From contig CAZNPW010000011.1 in assembly GCA_964575185.1 (NCBI GenBank), positions 1 to 63,769 on the forward strand: a DNA stretch of 63,769 bases, given 5' to 3'. A program made the position numbers and the translations under genes. This document shows positions 1 through 7,256 of the stretch, piece by piece (position 1 is the stretch's first letter; each line of letters starts with the position of its first letter). Source of the DNA: CAZNPW01 sp964575185. GTDB lineage: Bacteria > Pseudomonadota > Alphaproteobacteria > Rhodobacterales > Rhodobacteraceae. Under the pieces are notes generated by a model. It did not search any database, was not told the origin of the DNA, and saw only the letters and a list, made by a program, of their open reading frames with translations.

Positions 1-283
1 GCTGACCGCCATCGGCGTGCGCGGCATGATGGTGACCGAGATCAAGGGCTTCGGCAGCCAGTCGGGCCACACCGAAATCTACCGCGGCGCCGAATACGCG
101 GTGAACTTCGTGCCCAAGGTCAAGCTCGAGATCGTCGTCCCGGACGCGCTGGCCGACGGCGTGGTCGAGACGATCGCGCGCACCGCCAAGACCGAGAAGA
201 TCGGCGACGGCAAGATTTTCGTGGTCGACGTCGAAAGCGCCGTGCGGGTCCGCACCGGCGAAACCGACGACGACGCGCTGTGA
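1..283 (+). CDS. glnK: P-II nitrogen regulatory protein (3' part)
   Basis: The last 93 residues of a P-II signal protein; the start lies before the window. P-II proteins bind ATP/ADP and 2-oxoglutarate and control ammonium uptake and glutamine synthesis. The T-loop GHTEIYRGAEYAVNFVPK is intact, including the tyrosine of GAEY that is uridylylated in this family, and the C-terminal KIGDGKIFV and RVRTGE segments that line the nucleotide site are present. The gene ends 29 bases before amtB, so the pair is the classical glnK-amtB operon in which P-II plugs the channel when nitrogen is sufficient. I prefer GlnK over GlnB because of the amtB neighbour; the promoter is not in view. Confidence 0.95.
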   Translation, partial: LTAIGVRGMMVTEIKGFGSQSGHTEIYRGAEYAVNFVPKVKLEIVVPDALADGVVETIARTAKTEKIGDGKIFVVDVESAVRVRTGETDDDAL

Positions 284-312
284 ACGGGGACGGGGAAAGG
301 GAATCTCAGGGG

Positions 313-1767
313 ATGAAACACCAGTTGAAAACGCTTGGCCTCGGCGCGCTGGCGGCGCTCGCCGCCCTGCCTGCCCTCGCGCAGGAGACGGCGCCGGCCG
401 CCACGGACGCCGCCGCCGCCACCGGCGGCCTGATCCTGAACCCGTCGGTCGAACAGATGGCGACGATGGTGAACAAGGGCGACACGACGTGGATGCTCGT
501 GTCCTCGGCGCTCGTGCTGATGATGTCGATCCCGGCGCTGGCTTTGTTCTACGGCGGCCTCGTGCGGACGAAGAACATGCTCAGCCTGCTGATGCAGGTC
601 TTCATGATCGTCTGCGTCTCGGCGCTGATGTGGGTCGCGGTCGGCTATTCGCTCGCCTTCACGCCCGGATCGCCCTTCATCGGCGGGCTCGACAAGGCCT
701 TCCTCGCCAACGTGAACGTCGGCACCTACGCCGCGACGTTCAGCAACAACGTCTACATCCCGGAATACGCCTTCGTCATCTTCCAGATGACCTTCGCCTG
801 CATCACCCCCGCCCTGATCGTCGGCGCCTTCGCCGAGCGGGTGAAGTTCTGGCCGGTGATGCTGTTCGTCGTGGGCTTCCTGCTGTTCGCCTACTACCCG
901 ATCGCCCGCATGGTCTGGTTCTGGGCCGGCCCGGACTTCCTGCCGGTGCCCGAATACGCCAACGACAAGGGCCTTCTCTGGGGCTGGGGCGCGCTCGACT
1001 TCGCCGGCGGCACGGTCGTGCACATCAACGCCGGCATCGCGGGCCTCGTCGGCTGCATCATCGTGGGCAAGCGCCTGGGCTTCAACAAGGAGGCGATGCC
1101 GCCCCACAGCCTGACGCTGACGATGGTCGGCGCCTCGCTCCTGTGGGTGGGCTGGTTCGGCTTCAACGCCGGATCGAACCTCGAGGCCAACGCCTACGCG
1201 ACGCTCGCCTTCATCAACACCTTCGTCGCCACCGCCGCGGCGACCGTGTCCTGGGTGGTGGTCGAACAGCTTCGCCACGGCCGCCCGTCGATCCTGGGCG
1301 CGGTGACGGGTGCCCTCGCGGGCCTCGTCGCGATCACGCCCGCCTCGGGCTTCGCCTCGCCGATGGGGGCGATCTTCCTCGGCCTCGCGGTGTCGCCGAT
1401 CTGCTACATCTTCATCTCGTCGGTGAAGAAGTCGCTCGGCTACGACGACAGCCTCGACGTCTTCGGCGTCCACGCCATCGGCGGGATCGTCGGGGCCGTC
1501 GGCACCGGGATCGTGGCCGACCCGGCGCTCGGCGGCGCGGGCTACTACGACTTCACCCAGTTCCCCGCGGTGGTGGCAAGCTACGACATGGCGGCGCAGG
1601 TGTGGATCCAGGTCCAGGCGGTGGTCGTCACCGTGGTCTGGACCGGGGTGGTCTCGGCGGTGCTGTTCCTTGCCATCAAGGCCATCTTCGGCCTGCGCCC
1701 GACGGCGGAGGACGAACGCCAAGGTCTCGACCAGACCTCGCACGGGGAAACCGCCTACAACCTGTGA
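313..1767 (+). CDS. amtB: Ammonium transporter AmtB
   Basis: Inner-membrane ammonium channel, 484 residues, partner of the P-II protein encoded just upstream. The frame is open back to a GTG at 280, but the ATG at 313 is the better start: it opens a cleavable signal peptide (MKHQLKTLGLGALAAL, cut near ALAQ) and has a GGAAAGGG element about 12 bases upstream. The Amt signature is clear: LFYGGLVRTKNM in the first helices, the two pore histidines in GTVVHINAG and FGVHAIGG, and about eleven hydrophobic segments. The C-terminal tail ends in polar residues, the part that contacts GlnK. An intrinsic terminator follows within 25 bases. Confidence 0.97.
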   Translation: MKHQLKTLGLGALAALAALPALAQETAPAATDAAAATGGLILNPSVEQMATMVNKGDTTWMLVSSALVLMMSIPALALFYGGLVRTKNMLSLLMQVFMIVCVSALMWVAVGYSLAFTPGSPFIGGLDKAFLANVNVGTYAATFSNNVYIPEYAFVIFQMTFACITPALIVGAFAERVKFWPVMLFVVGFLLFAYYPIARMVWFWAGPDFLPVPEYANDKGLLWGWGALDFAGGTVVHINAGIAGLVGCIIVGKRLGFNKEAMPPHSLTLTMVGASLLWVGWFGFNAGSNLEANAYATLAFINTFVATAAATVSWVVVEQLRHGRPSILGAVTGALAGLVAITPASGFASPMGAIFLGLAVSPICYIFISSVKKSLGYDDSLDVFGVHAIGGIVGAVGTGIVADPALGGAGYYDFTQFPAVVASYDMAAQVWIQVQAVVVTVVWTGVVSAVLFLAIKAIFGLRPTAEDERQGLDQTSHGETAYNL

Positions 1768-1787
1768 CGCGGAGACGACAACGGCCG

Positions 1788-1816
1788 GGCCCGCGGGTGC
1801 ATCCCGCGGGCCTTTT
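1788..1816 (+). terminator. Intrinsic terminator of glnK-amtB
   Basis: Perfect 10-bp stem GGCCCGCGGG (1788-1797) and CCCGCGGGCC (1803-1812), five-base loop TGCAT, followed by TTTT. It lies 20 bases after the amtB stop and separates the nitrogen operon from the minus-strand genes that converge on it. Confidence 0.9.
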
Positions 1817-1870
1817 GCTGCCGGGCGTCCGGGGTGGTTAAGGCCGCGTGACCCCTACGCGCGTATGGCT

Positions 1871-1903
1871 GGATGCCAGACGCTTTCCAGACGCTTTCCA
1901 GAC
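1871..1903 (-). repeat. Three tandem 11-bp units
   Basis: Between the amtB terminator and the convergent aminotransferase gene there are three directly repeated 11-bp units, read on the plus strand as GGATGCCAGAC, GCTTTCCAGAC and GCTTTCCAGAC. On the minus strand each begins GTCTGG. A second array with the same 11-bp period and GTCT start lies at 61241-61284. No function is known to me. Confidence 0.7.
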
Positions 1904-1927
1904 GGCCGGACAGGCGGGAACCGGGCC

Positions 1928-3097
1928 CTACAGAACCCCCGCCACGGCGCGGGCCAGCACCGCCACGCGCGCGCCGTCCAGGCCCGCGACGTTCACCCGC
2001 GCGTCGTCCGTCATGTAGATCCCGTGGTTGTGGCGCAGGCGGGCCACCTGCGCCACGCTCAGGCCGAGCCGGCTGAACATGCCGCGGTGTTGCGCGACGA
2101 CATCGAAGCGGTCGCCGTTCGTCTCGTGCCGCAGCGCCGCCGCCAGCGCGTGCCGCAGGCCCAGCATCGACAGCCGCATCGCCTCCAGTTCCGCCGCCCA
2201 GTCGGCCCGCAGCGCGGGGTCCGTCAGGATCGTCGTCACCAGCCGCGCGCCATGGTCGGGCGGAAAGGACCAGTTCACCCGGTTCAGGGCATCCAGATTT
2301 CCCTGCACCACGGCGCGCGCGCCGCCGAGCGCCATGAACAGCCCCGCCCGTTCGCGGTAGATGCCGAAGGTCTTGCTGCAACTCGCCGCGACCAGCACCT
2401 GGGCGCAGCCCGCCGCGATGGCCCGCGTGGCGGCGGCGTCGGCCTCAAGCCCGTCGCCAAAGCCTTGATAAGCAAGGTCGATCAGCGGCATCAGGCCGCG
2501 CGCGCCGACCAGCGCGACGATCTCGGCCCACAGGTCGGCCGCGGGGTTCGCGCCGGTGGGGTTGTGGCAGCAGCCGTGCAGCAGCACCACGTCGCCCGCC
2601 CGCGCCTGCGCCAGGTCGGCCAGCATCCCCGTCGCGTCCACGCCGCCCGTCGCGGCGTCGATGTAGCGATAGCCGCGCCACGCCAGCCCGACGTGGCGGA
2701 TGATCGAGAGGTGATTCGGCCAGGTCGGATCGCTGACCCAGACGGTCGCCTGCGGCGCGGCCATGCGGATCAGCTCCAGCGCCTGGCGCAGCGCGCCGGT
2801 GCCGCCGGGCGTCGCCACCGCGGCGCGGTCGCCGCGCCGCACGCCGCCCAGGATCACGTCGCCCAGCGTCGCCGCGAAGGCCGGGTCGCCGGCGAGCGTC
2901 GTGTAGGTCTTGGTCGTCTCGCCCGCCCAGAGCCGCCGCCCGGCCTCGCGCACCGCCCGCATCACCGGCGTGGCCCCGGAGGCGTCCTTGTAGACCCCGA
3001 CGCCGAGGTCGATCTTGCCCGGCCGCGGGTCGTCGCGGAAGGCCGCCATCAGCGACAGGATCGCGTCGGCAGGCTGCGGGGAGAGGCGGTCGAACAC
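1928..3097 (-). CDS. Aspartate/aromatic amino acid aminotransferase (class I, PLP)
   Basis: 389-residue PLP enzyme of the AspC/TyrB family (COG1448 type), which moves amino groups between aspartate or aromatic amino acids and 2-oxoglutarate. The N-terminus FDRLSPQPADAILSLMAAF and the GKIDLGVGVYKD segment are typical. The PLP lysine is in SCSKTFGIYRER and the substrate-binding arginine region lies near the C-terminus. Upstream residues in the open frame do not look like the family, so I start at GTG 3097, which sits five bases after the sseA stop with GAGG overlapping that stop. The gene is therefore probably translated from the sseA message. AspC and TyrB specificity cannot be separated by eye. 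Confidence 0.93.
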   Translation of the reverse strand: MFDRLSPQPADAILSLMAAFRDDPRPGKIDLGVGVYKDASGATPVMRAVREAGRRLWAGETTKTYTTLAGDPAFAATLGDVILGGVRRGDRAAVATPGGTGALRQALELIRMAAPQATVWVSDPTWPNHLSIIRHVGLAWRGYRYIDAATGGVDATGMLADLAQARAGDVVLLHGCCHNPTGANPAADLWAEIVALVGARGLMPLIDLAYQGFGDGLEADAAATRAIAAGCAQVLVAASCSKTFGIYRERAGLFMALGGARAVVQGNLDALNRVNWSFPPDHGARLVTTILTDPALRADWAAELEAMRLSMLGLRHALAAALRHETNGDRFDVVAQHRGMFSRLGLSVAQVARLRHNHGIYMTDDARVNVAGLDGARVAVLARAVAGVL

Positions 3098-3102
3098 CGG
3101 CC

Positions 3103-3963
3103 TCAAGGCCCTCTGGCCACGGGCAGGTCGTCGTACATCCCCCACTCCGCCCAGGACCCGTCATAGAGCGCATGTGCCCGGTGCCCGATGCGTTCGACCG
3201 CGAGGTTCAGGATCGCGGCGGTGATCCCCGACCCGCAGGTGGTGATGACCGGCCGGTCGAGGTCGATCCCCGCGGCCTCCAGCACCACGCGCAGCTCGGG
3301 CGCGGACTTCATCGTGCCGTCGCCGTTCAGCACGGTGGCGTAGGGCACGTTCAGCGCACCGGGGATGTGGCCCGCCCGCAGGCCCGGGCGCGGCTCGGGC
3401 GCGGTGCCCGCGAACCGCGCCGCAGCGCGCGCGTCGACGATCTGCGCGGTGCCGAGCTTGGCGGCATTGGCCACCTGCGTCACGTCGCGCACGAGGCCCG
3501 CCTGCCGCTGCACCGTCATGTGCCGGTCGCGCACCACGGGGGGCATGTCCTCGACCGGCCGCCCCTCGGCGCGCCACTTCGGGAAGCCGCCGTCGAGCAC
3601 CGCCACCTCGGTCTTGCCCATCAGCCGGAAGGTCCACCAGACCCGCGCCGCGCTGAACAGGCCGGCGCTGTCGTAGACGACCACCTGGTGCCCGTCCCCC
3701 ACCCCCATCGCGCGCATCCGGCTGACGAACTTCTCGGGCGGCGGGGCCATGTGCGGCAGATCCGACCGCAGGTCGGCGATCTCGTCGATGTCGAAGAACC
3801 GCGCGCCGGGGATGTGCGCGGCGGCATGTTCGGCGCGGGCGTCGCGCTGCCGGTCGGGCAGGTGCCAGCTCGCGTCCAGGACGCGCAGGTCGGGGTCGGA
3901 GAGGTGCCGGGCGAGCCAGTCGGTCGAGACGAGCGTGCGGGGGTCGTCGGGCGAGCGCGGCAT
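3103..3963 (-). CDS. sseA: 3-mercaptopyruvate sulfurtransferase
   Basis: Two-domain rhodanese of 286 residues, the usual SseA size. It transfers sulfur from 3-mercaptopyruvate to thiol acceptors or cyanide. The inactive N-terminal rhodanese domain shows DASWHLPD and HIPGARFFDID; the C-terminal domain carries HIPGALNVPY and the active-site loop TTCGSGITAA, where CGSG is the pattern of mercaptopyruvate rather than thiosulfate sulfurtransferases. The start at ATG 3963 (MPRSPDDPRTLVSTDWLA) matches the family; residues further upstream do not. It is the first gene of a two-gene unit with the aminotransferase, which could itself supply mercaptopyruvate from cysteine; that link is inference. Confidence 0.95.
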   Translation of the reverse strand: MPRSPDDPRTLVSTDWLARHLSDPDLRVLDASWHLPDRQRDARAEHAAAHIPGARFFDIDEIADLRSDLPHMAPPPEKFVSRMRAMGVGDGHQVVVYDSAGLFSAARVWWTFRLMGKTEVAVLDGGFPKWRAEGRPVEDMPPVVRDRHMTVQRQAGLVRDVTQVANAAKLGTAQIVDARAAARFAGTAPEPRPGLRAGHIPGALNVPYATVLNGDGTMKSAPELRVVLEAAGIDLDRPVITTCGSGITAAILNLAVERIGHRAHALYDGSWAEWGMYDDLPVARGP

Positions 3964-4042
3964 GGCAGCATCCGGTTTCCGTGAACCGGGGATAAGCCCG
4001 CACCCCGCCCGGCGCAAGCCCGCCTCCGCGCAAGGGTCGCGG

Positions 4043-4057
4043 TTAACCGGGCGTTTA
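4043..4057. promoter_or_regulatory. Possible CtrA-like half-site pair
   Basis: TTAA, seven bases, TTTA in the 132-base region between the divergent sseA and the small gene at 4096. The alphaproteobacterial CtrA motif is TTAA-N7-TTAA, so this is one mismatch away. The position is right for a promoter but one short motif is weak evidence. Confidence 0.25.
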
Positions 4058-4095
4058 CCGCGCCCGGCGTAGACCGGGCTGCAGGAGGTACTCCG

Positions 4096-4401
4096 ATGCG
4101 CCACATGCGACCCCACGATACCCAAGGCGCCGCCAGCGCGGGTCGGCCGCTTCTGGCCGACATCGACCGCCACCTGGCGCAGGGCCGCGCCTTCCTGCAC
4201 GCGCCGCTGACGTCCGGGTCCATCCCGGTCGTCCGCGCCCATCTGGCCGAGGCGCAGGCGCTCGCCGGACGGCTGGCCGCGGCACCCCTGGCCGATGCGG
4301 CGCGCGCCGACGGGCTGCGCCGGGCCGCCGCCCTGCTCGGCCAGCGGCTGCGCGCCGCGCCCGTCGGCCCGTCCGTCGCGTCACCCGTCCACCGAGGCTG
4401 A
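4096..4401 (+). CDS. Small hypothetical protein, helical
   Basis: 101-residue protein of unknown function. The start is well supported by AGGAGG ten bases upstream of the ATG. The sequence is alanine/leucine/arginine rich and predicted largely helical (DIDRHLAQGRAFLHAPL, AHLAEAQALAGRL, LRRAAALLGQRL), without signal peptide or membrane segment. It stands alone, divergent from sseA across a region with a CtrA-like motif and convergent with smpB. I do not recognise a family; a role in cell-cycle or motility regulation would be speculation from the motif only. Confidence 0.7.
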   Translation: MRHMRPHDTQGAASAGRPLLADIDRHLAQGRAFLHAPLTSGSIPVVRAHLAEAQALAGRLAAAPLADAARADGLRRAAALLGQRLRAAPVGPSVASPVHRG

Positions 4402-4439
4402 CGCTCCCTCTTTCCGGGGAAAATACTCTGGGGGGTGCA

Positions 4440-4467
4440 GGGGGCAAAGCCCCCGCGCGGGCTTTGC
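4440..4467. repeat. GC-rich hairpins between convergent genes
   Basis: Overlapping inverted repeats: GGGGGC-AAA-GCCCCC at 4440-4454 and GCAAAGCCC-N6-GGGCTTTGC at 4444-4467. They sit between the small gene ending at 4401 and smpB ending at 4490 and could end transcription from both sides, although there is no T-run. The composition resembles common interspersed intergenic elements. Confidence 0.6.
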
Positions 4468-4489
4468 GCGGGTGTGGACGCAGGCCGGA

Positions 4490-4963
4490 TCAGCCGTTCT
4501 GCCGCAAGAGCCGGGCCTTCTGGCGGTCCCAGTCGCGCTTGGCCTCGGTCTGGCGCTTGTCGGCCTGCTTCTTGCCCCGGGCGATGCCGATGCGCAGCTT
4601 CACGATCCCGCGGTCGTTGAAATACATCCGCAGCGGCACCAGCGTCATCCCCTCGCGCGCCGTCGCGCTCCACAGTCGGGCGAGTTCCCTGGCCGAGACG
4701 AGCAGCTTGCGCCGCCGCCGTTCCTCGTGCGGGAACATCTTCGCCTGCAGGTAGGGCGCGATGTAGCCGTTGATGAGCCACAGCTCGCCCCCTTCGACGC
4801 TCGCGTAGCTGTCGGCGATGTTGCTGCCGCCCTGGCGCAGCGACTTCACCTCGGACCCCTGCAGCATGATCCCGGCCTCGAGGTCGTCCTCGATGAAGTA
4901 GTCGAACCGCGCGCGGCGGTTCTCGGCGATCAGCTTGCTGTTGGGGTCGGACCGTTCGGGCAT
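4490..4963 (-). CDS. smpB: SsrA-binding protein SmpB
   Basis: 157-residue RNA-binding protein that works with tmRNA (SsrA) to rescue stalled ribosomes. The OB-fold core is complete: LIAENRRARFDYFIEDDLEAG, GSEVKSLRQGGSNIADSYA and the basic C-terminal tail with KRQTEAKRDWDRQKARLL that enters the mRNA channel. I place the start at ATG 4963 (MPERSDPNSK), which matches the family N-terminus; the frame also has an ATG at 4993 with ten extra residues. Neither start has a strong Shine-Dalgarno sequence. No tmRNA gene was recognised in the window. Confidence 0.96.
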   Translation of the reverse strand: MPERSDPNSKLIAENRRARFDYFIEDDLEAGIMLQGSEVKSLRQGGSNIADSYASVEGGELWLINGYIAPYLQAKMFPHEERRRRKLLVSARELARLWSATAREGMTLVPLRMYFNDRGIVKLRIGIARGKKQADKRQTEAKRDWDRQKARLLRQNG

Positions 4964-5002
4964 GACCGGGCGCAGATATGCGCCCGGCCTCATGGTGTAA
5001 AG

Positions 5003-5581
5003 TCAGGCGGCGCGCAAGGCCGCGCCGGCCCGGCGCAGGAAGGCCCAGGCCTGCGGCAGGTCGAGCCGGGTGAAGTCCGACACCACCGCCCCGCGCGGCC
5101 CCTCGGCGACGCCGGGGCAGCGCAGCAGCGCGCCGCTGTTGGCCCAGAGGATCTCCTCGGCCGCGAAGACCGGGGTCACGACGTCGAGCCGCGCGGTCAT
5201 CGGGGCCTTCGTCACCCCCTGCCAGCCGACCAGCGCGAGCGCGGGCAGCAGCACCACCCCCGCGTCGGGCAGCGCGGGATCGTCGGCCTCGAGCATCACC
5301 ATCTGGCGCGACAGGAGCGTCAGGTCGCCGCAGGTGCCCAGAACCCCGCCGGGCACGCGCACCAGGTGCAGGTCGGGCTGCGGGTCGACCACGGCGCGGT
5401 CGACCGCCAGCACCGGGCGCAGGCCGCCGTCGAAGGTCTGCACCGCGTCGCCGATGCGCAGGGCGGCGACATCGCGCCAGCCGCGCGCGGTCTCGACCAT
5501 GGTGCCGGCGATCAGGCCGGTGCCCAGCGGCGCGGCGGCCAGGTTGGCGGGGATGGCGGCGGAGGAGATCATGCGGAACAT
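5003..5581 (-). CDS. Stand-alone Hint-fold protein without catalytic cysteine
   Basis: 192-residue protein with a Hedgehog/intein (Hint) fold signature near residues 20-60: GLIAGTMVETARGWRDVAAL followed by RIGDAVQTFDGGLRPVLAV. Active Hint domains have Cys or Ser at the first residue of this block (as in CFTAGT); here the position is not cysteine, so self-splicing or autoprocessing is unlikely. The start at 5581 has AAAGGA at a good distance. It overlaps nothing and is followed by smpB in the same direction after 39 bases. The function of such isolated Hint proteins is not known to me; possible ligand binding or an inactive relic. Confidence 0.75.
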   Translation of the reverse strand: MFRMISSAAIPANLAAAPLGTGLIAGTMVETARGWRDVAALRIGDAVQTFDGGLRPVLAVDRAVVDPQPDLHLVRVPGGVLGTCGDLTLLSRQMVMLEADDPALPDAGVVLLPALALVGWQGVTKAPMTARLDVVTPVFAAEEILWANSGALLRCPGVAEGPRGAVVSDFTRLDLPQAWAFLRRAGAALRAA

Positions 5582-5753
5582 CGGGGCATCCTTTGTCGGG
5601 TTAAGGTCTGTGGCGGCCGCTGTGGCCTTGCGCCCAGATGACACCCGCATTTCGCCGGTTTTTCGTCATGATCCGGGCACAGTCGCGACAGTGTTGCCGC
5701 CCCCGCAACGCGGCCCCCGCCGCAGCCCGCGCCGTCGCCGAAGCCCGCGCGGC

Positions 5754-5768
5754 TTAACGTTTCGTCAA
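5754..5768. promoter_or_regulatory. Possible CtrA-like site upstream of the Hint gene
   Basis: TTAA-N7-TCAA, one mismatch from TTAA-N7-TTAA. It overlaps the stop codon of the transporter gene and lies about 170 bases upstream of the Hint-protein start. Weak on its own. Confidence 0.22.
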
Positions 5769-7222
5769 CCGTGCCCGGCGCGCCGCGCCGGCGGCGGCGA
5801 ATCGGTGGCGGCCTGGCCGCGGAGCGCGGCCCCCGCGTCGCGCGGCAGGCGCAGGAGGAGCGGCACCGACAGCAGCGACACCGCGCCGACCAGCGCGAAG
5901 GCCAGGCCCCAGTCGGCCCCGGCGAAGCTGCCGCCCGCGGCCCCGGACCAAGCCAGCACCGCCGCGCCGAGCGTGACCCCGAGGCCCAGCGACACCTGCT
6001 GCGCCGCGGCCGAGAGGCTCGTCGCGCCCGACATCTGGGCATGCGTCAGGTCGGCGTAGGCGATGGCGTTCAGCGCGGTGAACTGGACCGACCGGAAGCA
6101 GCCGCCGACGAACAGCACCGCCTGGATGAGCAGGAACGGCGTCGCCGCGGTGAAGAGCCCGGCGGCGGCGATCGACCCCGCCGCCAGCACGCCGTTGACG
6201 GCGAGCACGGTGCGGAACCGCATCCGCCGCAGAAGGAAGGTCGTGAAGGGCTTGGTCGCCAGCGCGCCCAGCGCCGCGACGAAGGTCAGCGCACCCGACT
6301 GCAGCGGCGTCAGGCCGAAGCCCAGCTGCAGCATCAGCGGCAGCAGGAACGGCACCGCGCCGACGCCGACGCGGAACATGAACCCGCCCAGCACCGAGGC
6401 GCGGTAGGTCGGGATCGCCAGCAGCCGCAGGTCGAGCAGCGGCGCGGGGGCGCGCAGGGCGTGGCGCACGAACAGCGCTCCAGCGACGAGGCCGACCAGC
6501 AGCAGCCCGGCGGTCAACGCCGACAGGCCCTGCGGCGTCGTCACCTCCATCGAGCCGAGCATCAGCGCGGTCAGCGCCAGCGCCGCGAGCCAGAAGCCGC
6601 GGTGGTCGAACCGCCCGGGGTCGCCGGGCCCGGACGGCGGCAGGAGCCGGAGCGCAAGGGCGAGGCCGAGAAGACCGACCGGCACGTTGATGAGGAAGAT
6701 CCAGCGCCAGTCGGCCTGGGTGACGATCCAGCCGCCGACCAGGGGGCCCATCACCGGGCCGATCAGCGCCGGCATGGTCAGCCAGGCCATGGCACCGACG
6801 AGCTGGTCCTTGGGCGTCGCCCGCGCCAGGATCATCCGCCCGACCGGCACCATCATCGCCCCGCCCATCCCCTGCACGAAGCGCGCAGCCACGAGCCAGG
6901 CCAGCCCGTTCGCCGCGGTGCAGGCGACCGACCCGGCCAGGAAGATCAGCATCGCCGCCGCGAACACCCGCCGCGCGCCGAAGCGGTCGGCGATCCAGCC
7001 CGAAGCCGGGATGAAGATCGCGAGGCTGACGAGGTAGCTCGTCAGCGCGAGCTTCAGCGACAGGGGGTTGACGTCCAGGTCGCGGGCCACGACCGGCAGC
7101 GCGGTGGTCAGGATCGTGCTGTCCATGTTCTCCATGAAGAGCGCGGTGGCGACCACGAGGGCGAGCGTGCGGGACCCGGGCAGCGGCCGGTCGGACGAAG
7201 GGGTAGCGGTCATGGGGGCCAT
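5765..7222 (-). CDS. DHA2-family MFS multidrug transporter (EmrB/QacA type)
   Basis: 485-residue inner-membrane drug:proton antiporter with about fourteen hydrophobic segments. Typical features are the first helix FMENMDSTILTTALPVVARDL, motif A-like GWIADRFGARRVF, the RFVQGMGGAMMVPVGR segment (motif B) and GPVMGPLVGGWIV (motif C). The start at ATG 7222 has AAAGGG eight bases upstream; a second ATG is at 7213. No periplasmic adaptor (EmrA) or outer-membrane partner is adjacent and no regulator is next to it, so it may work as a single-component pump. The substrate cannot be told from sequence. Confidence 0.9.
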   Translation of the reverse strand: MAPMTATPSSDRPLPGSRTLALVVATALFMENMDSTILTTALPVVARDLDVNPLSLKLALTSYLVSLAIFIPASGWIADRFGARRVFAAAMLIFLAGSVACTAANGLAWLVAARFVQGMGGAMMVPVGRMILARATPKDQLVGAMAWLTMPALIGPVMGPLVGGWIVTQADWRWIFLINVPVGLLGLALALRLLPPSGPGDPGRFDHRGFWLAALALTALMLGSMEVTTPQGLSALTAGLLLVGLVAGALFVRHALRAPAPLLDLRLLAIPTYRASVLGGFMFRVGVGAVPFLLPLMLQLGFGLTPLQSGALTFVAALGALATKPFTTFLLRRMRFRTVLAVNGVLAAGSIAAAGLFTAATPFLLIQAVLFVGGCFRSVQFTALNAIAYADLTHAQMSGATSLSAAAQQVSLGLGVTLGAAVLAWSGAAGGSFAGADWGLAFALVGAVSLLSVPLLLRLPRDAGAALRGQAATDSPPPARRAGHG

Positions 7223-7256
7223 CGTCGCGCCCTTTGAGGGCGGCCTCGGCAGGAGG

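Noticed and set aside
79..1743. Long open frame (554 codons) on the minus strand across amtB
   Set aside because: High GC makes long antisense frames common; the product is low-complexity and rich in Arg, His, Asp and Gly, and amtB on the other strand is clear. The same applies to other long shadow frames across tamB, gltD, xylR and the GT2 genes.
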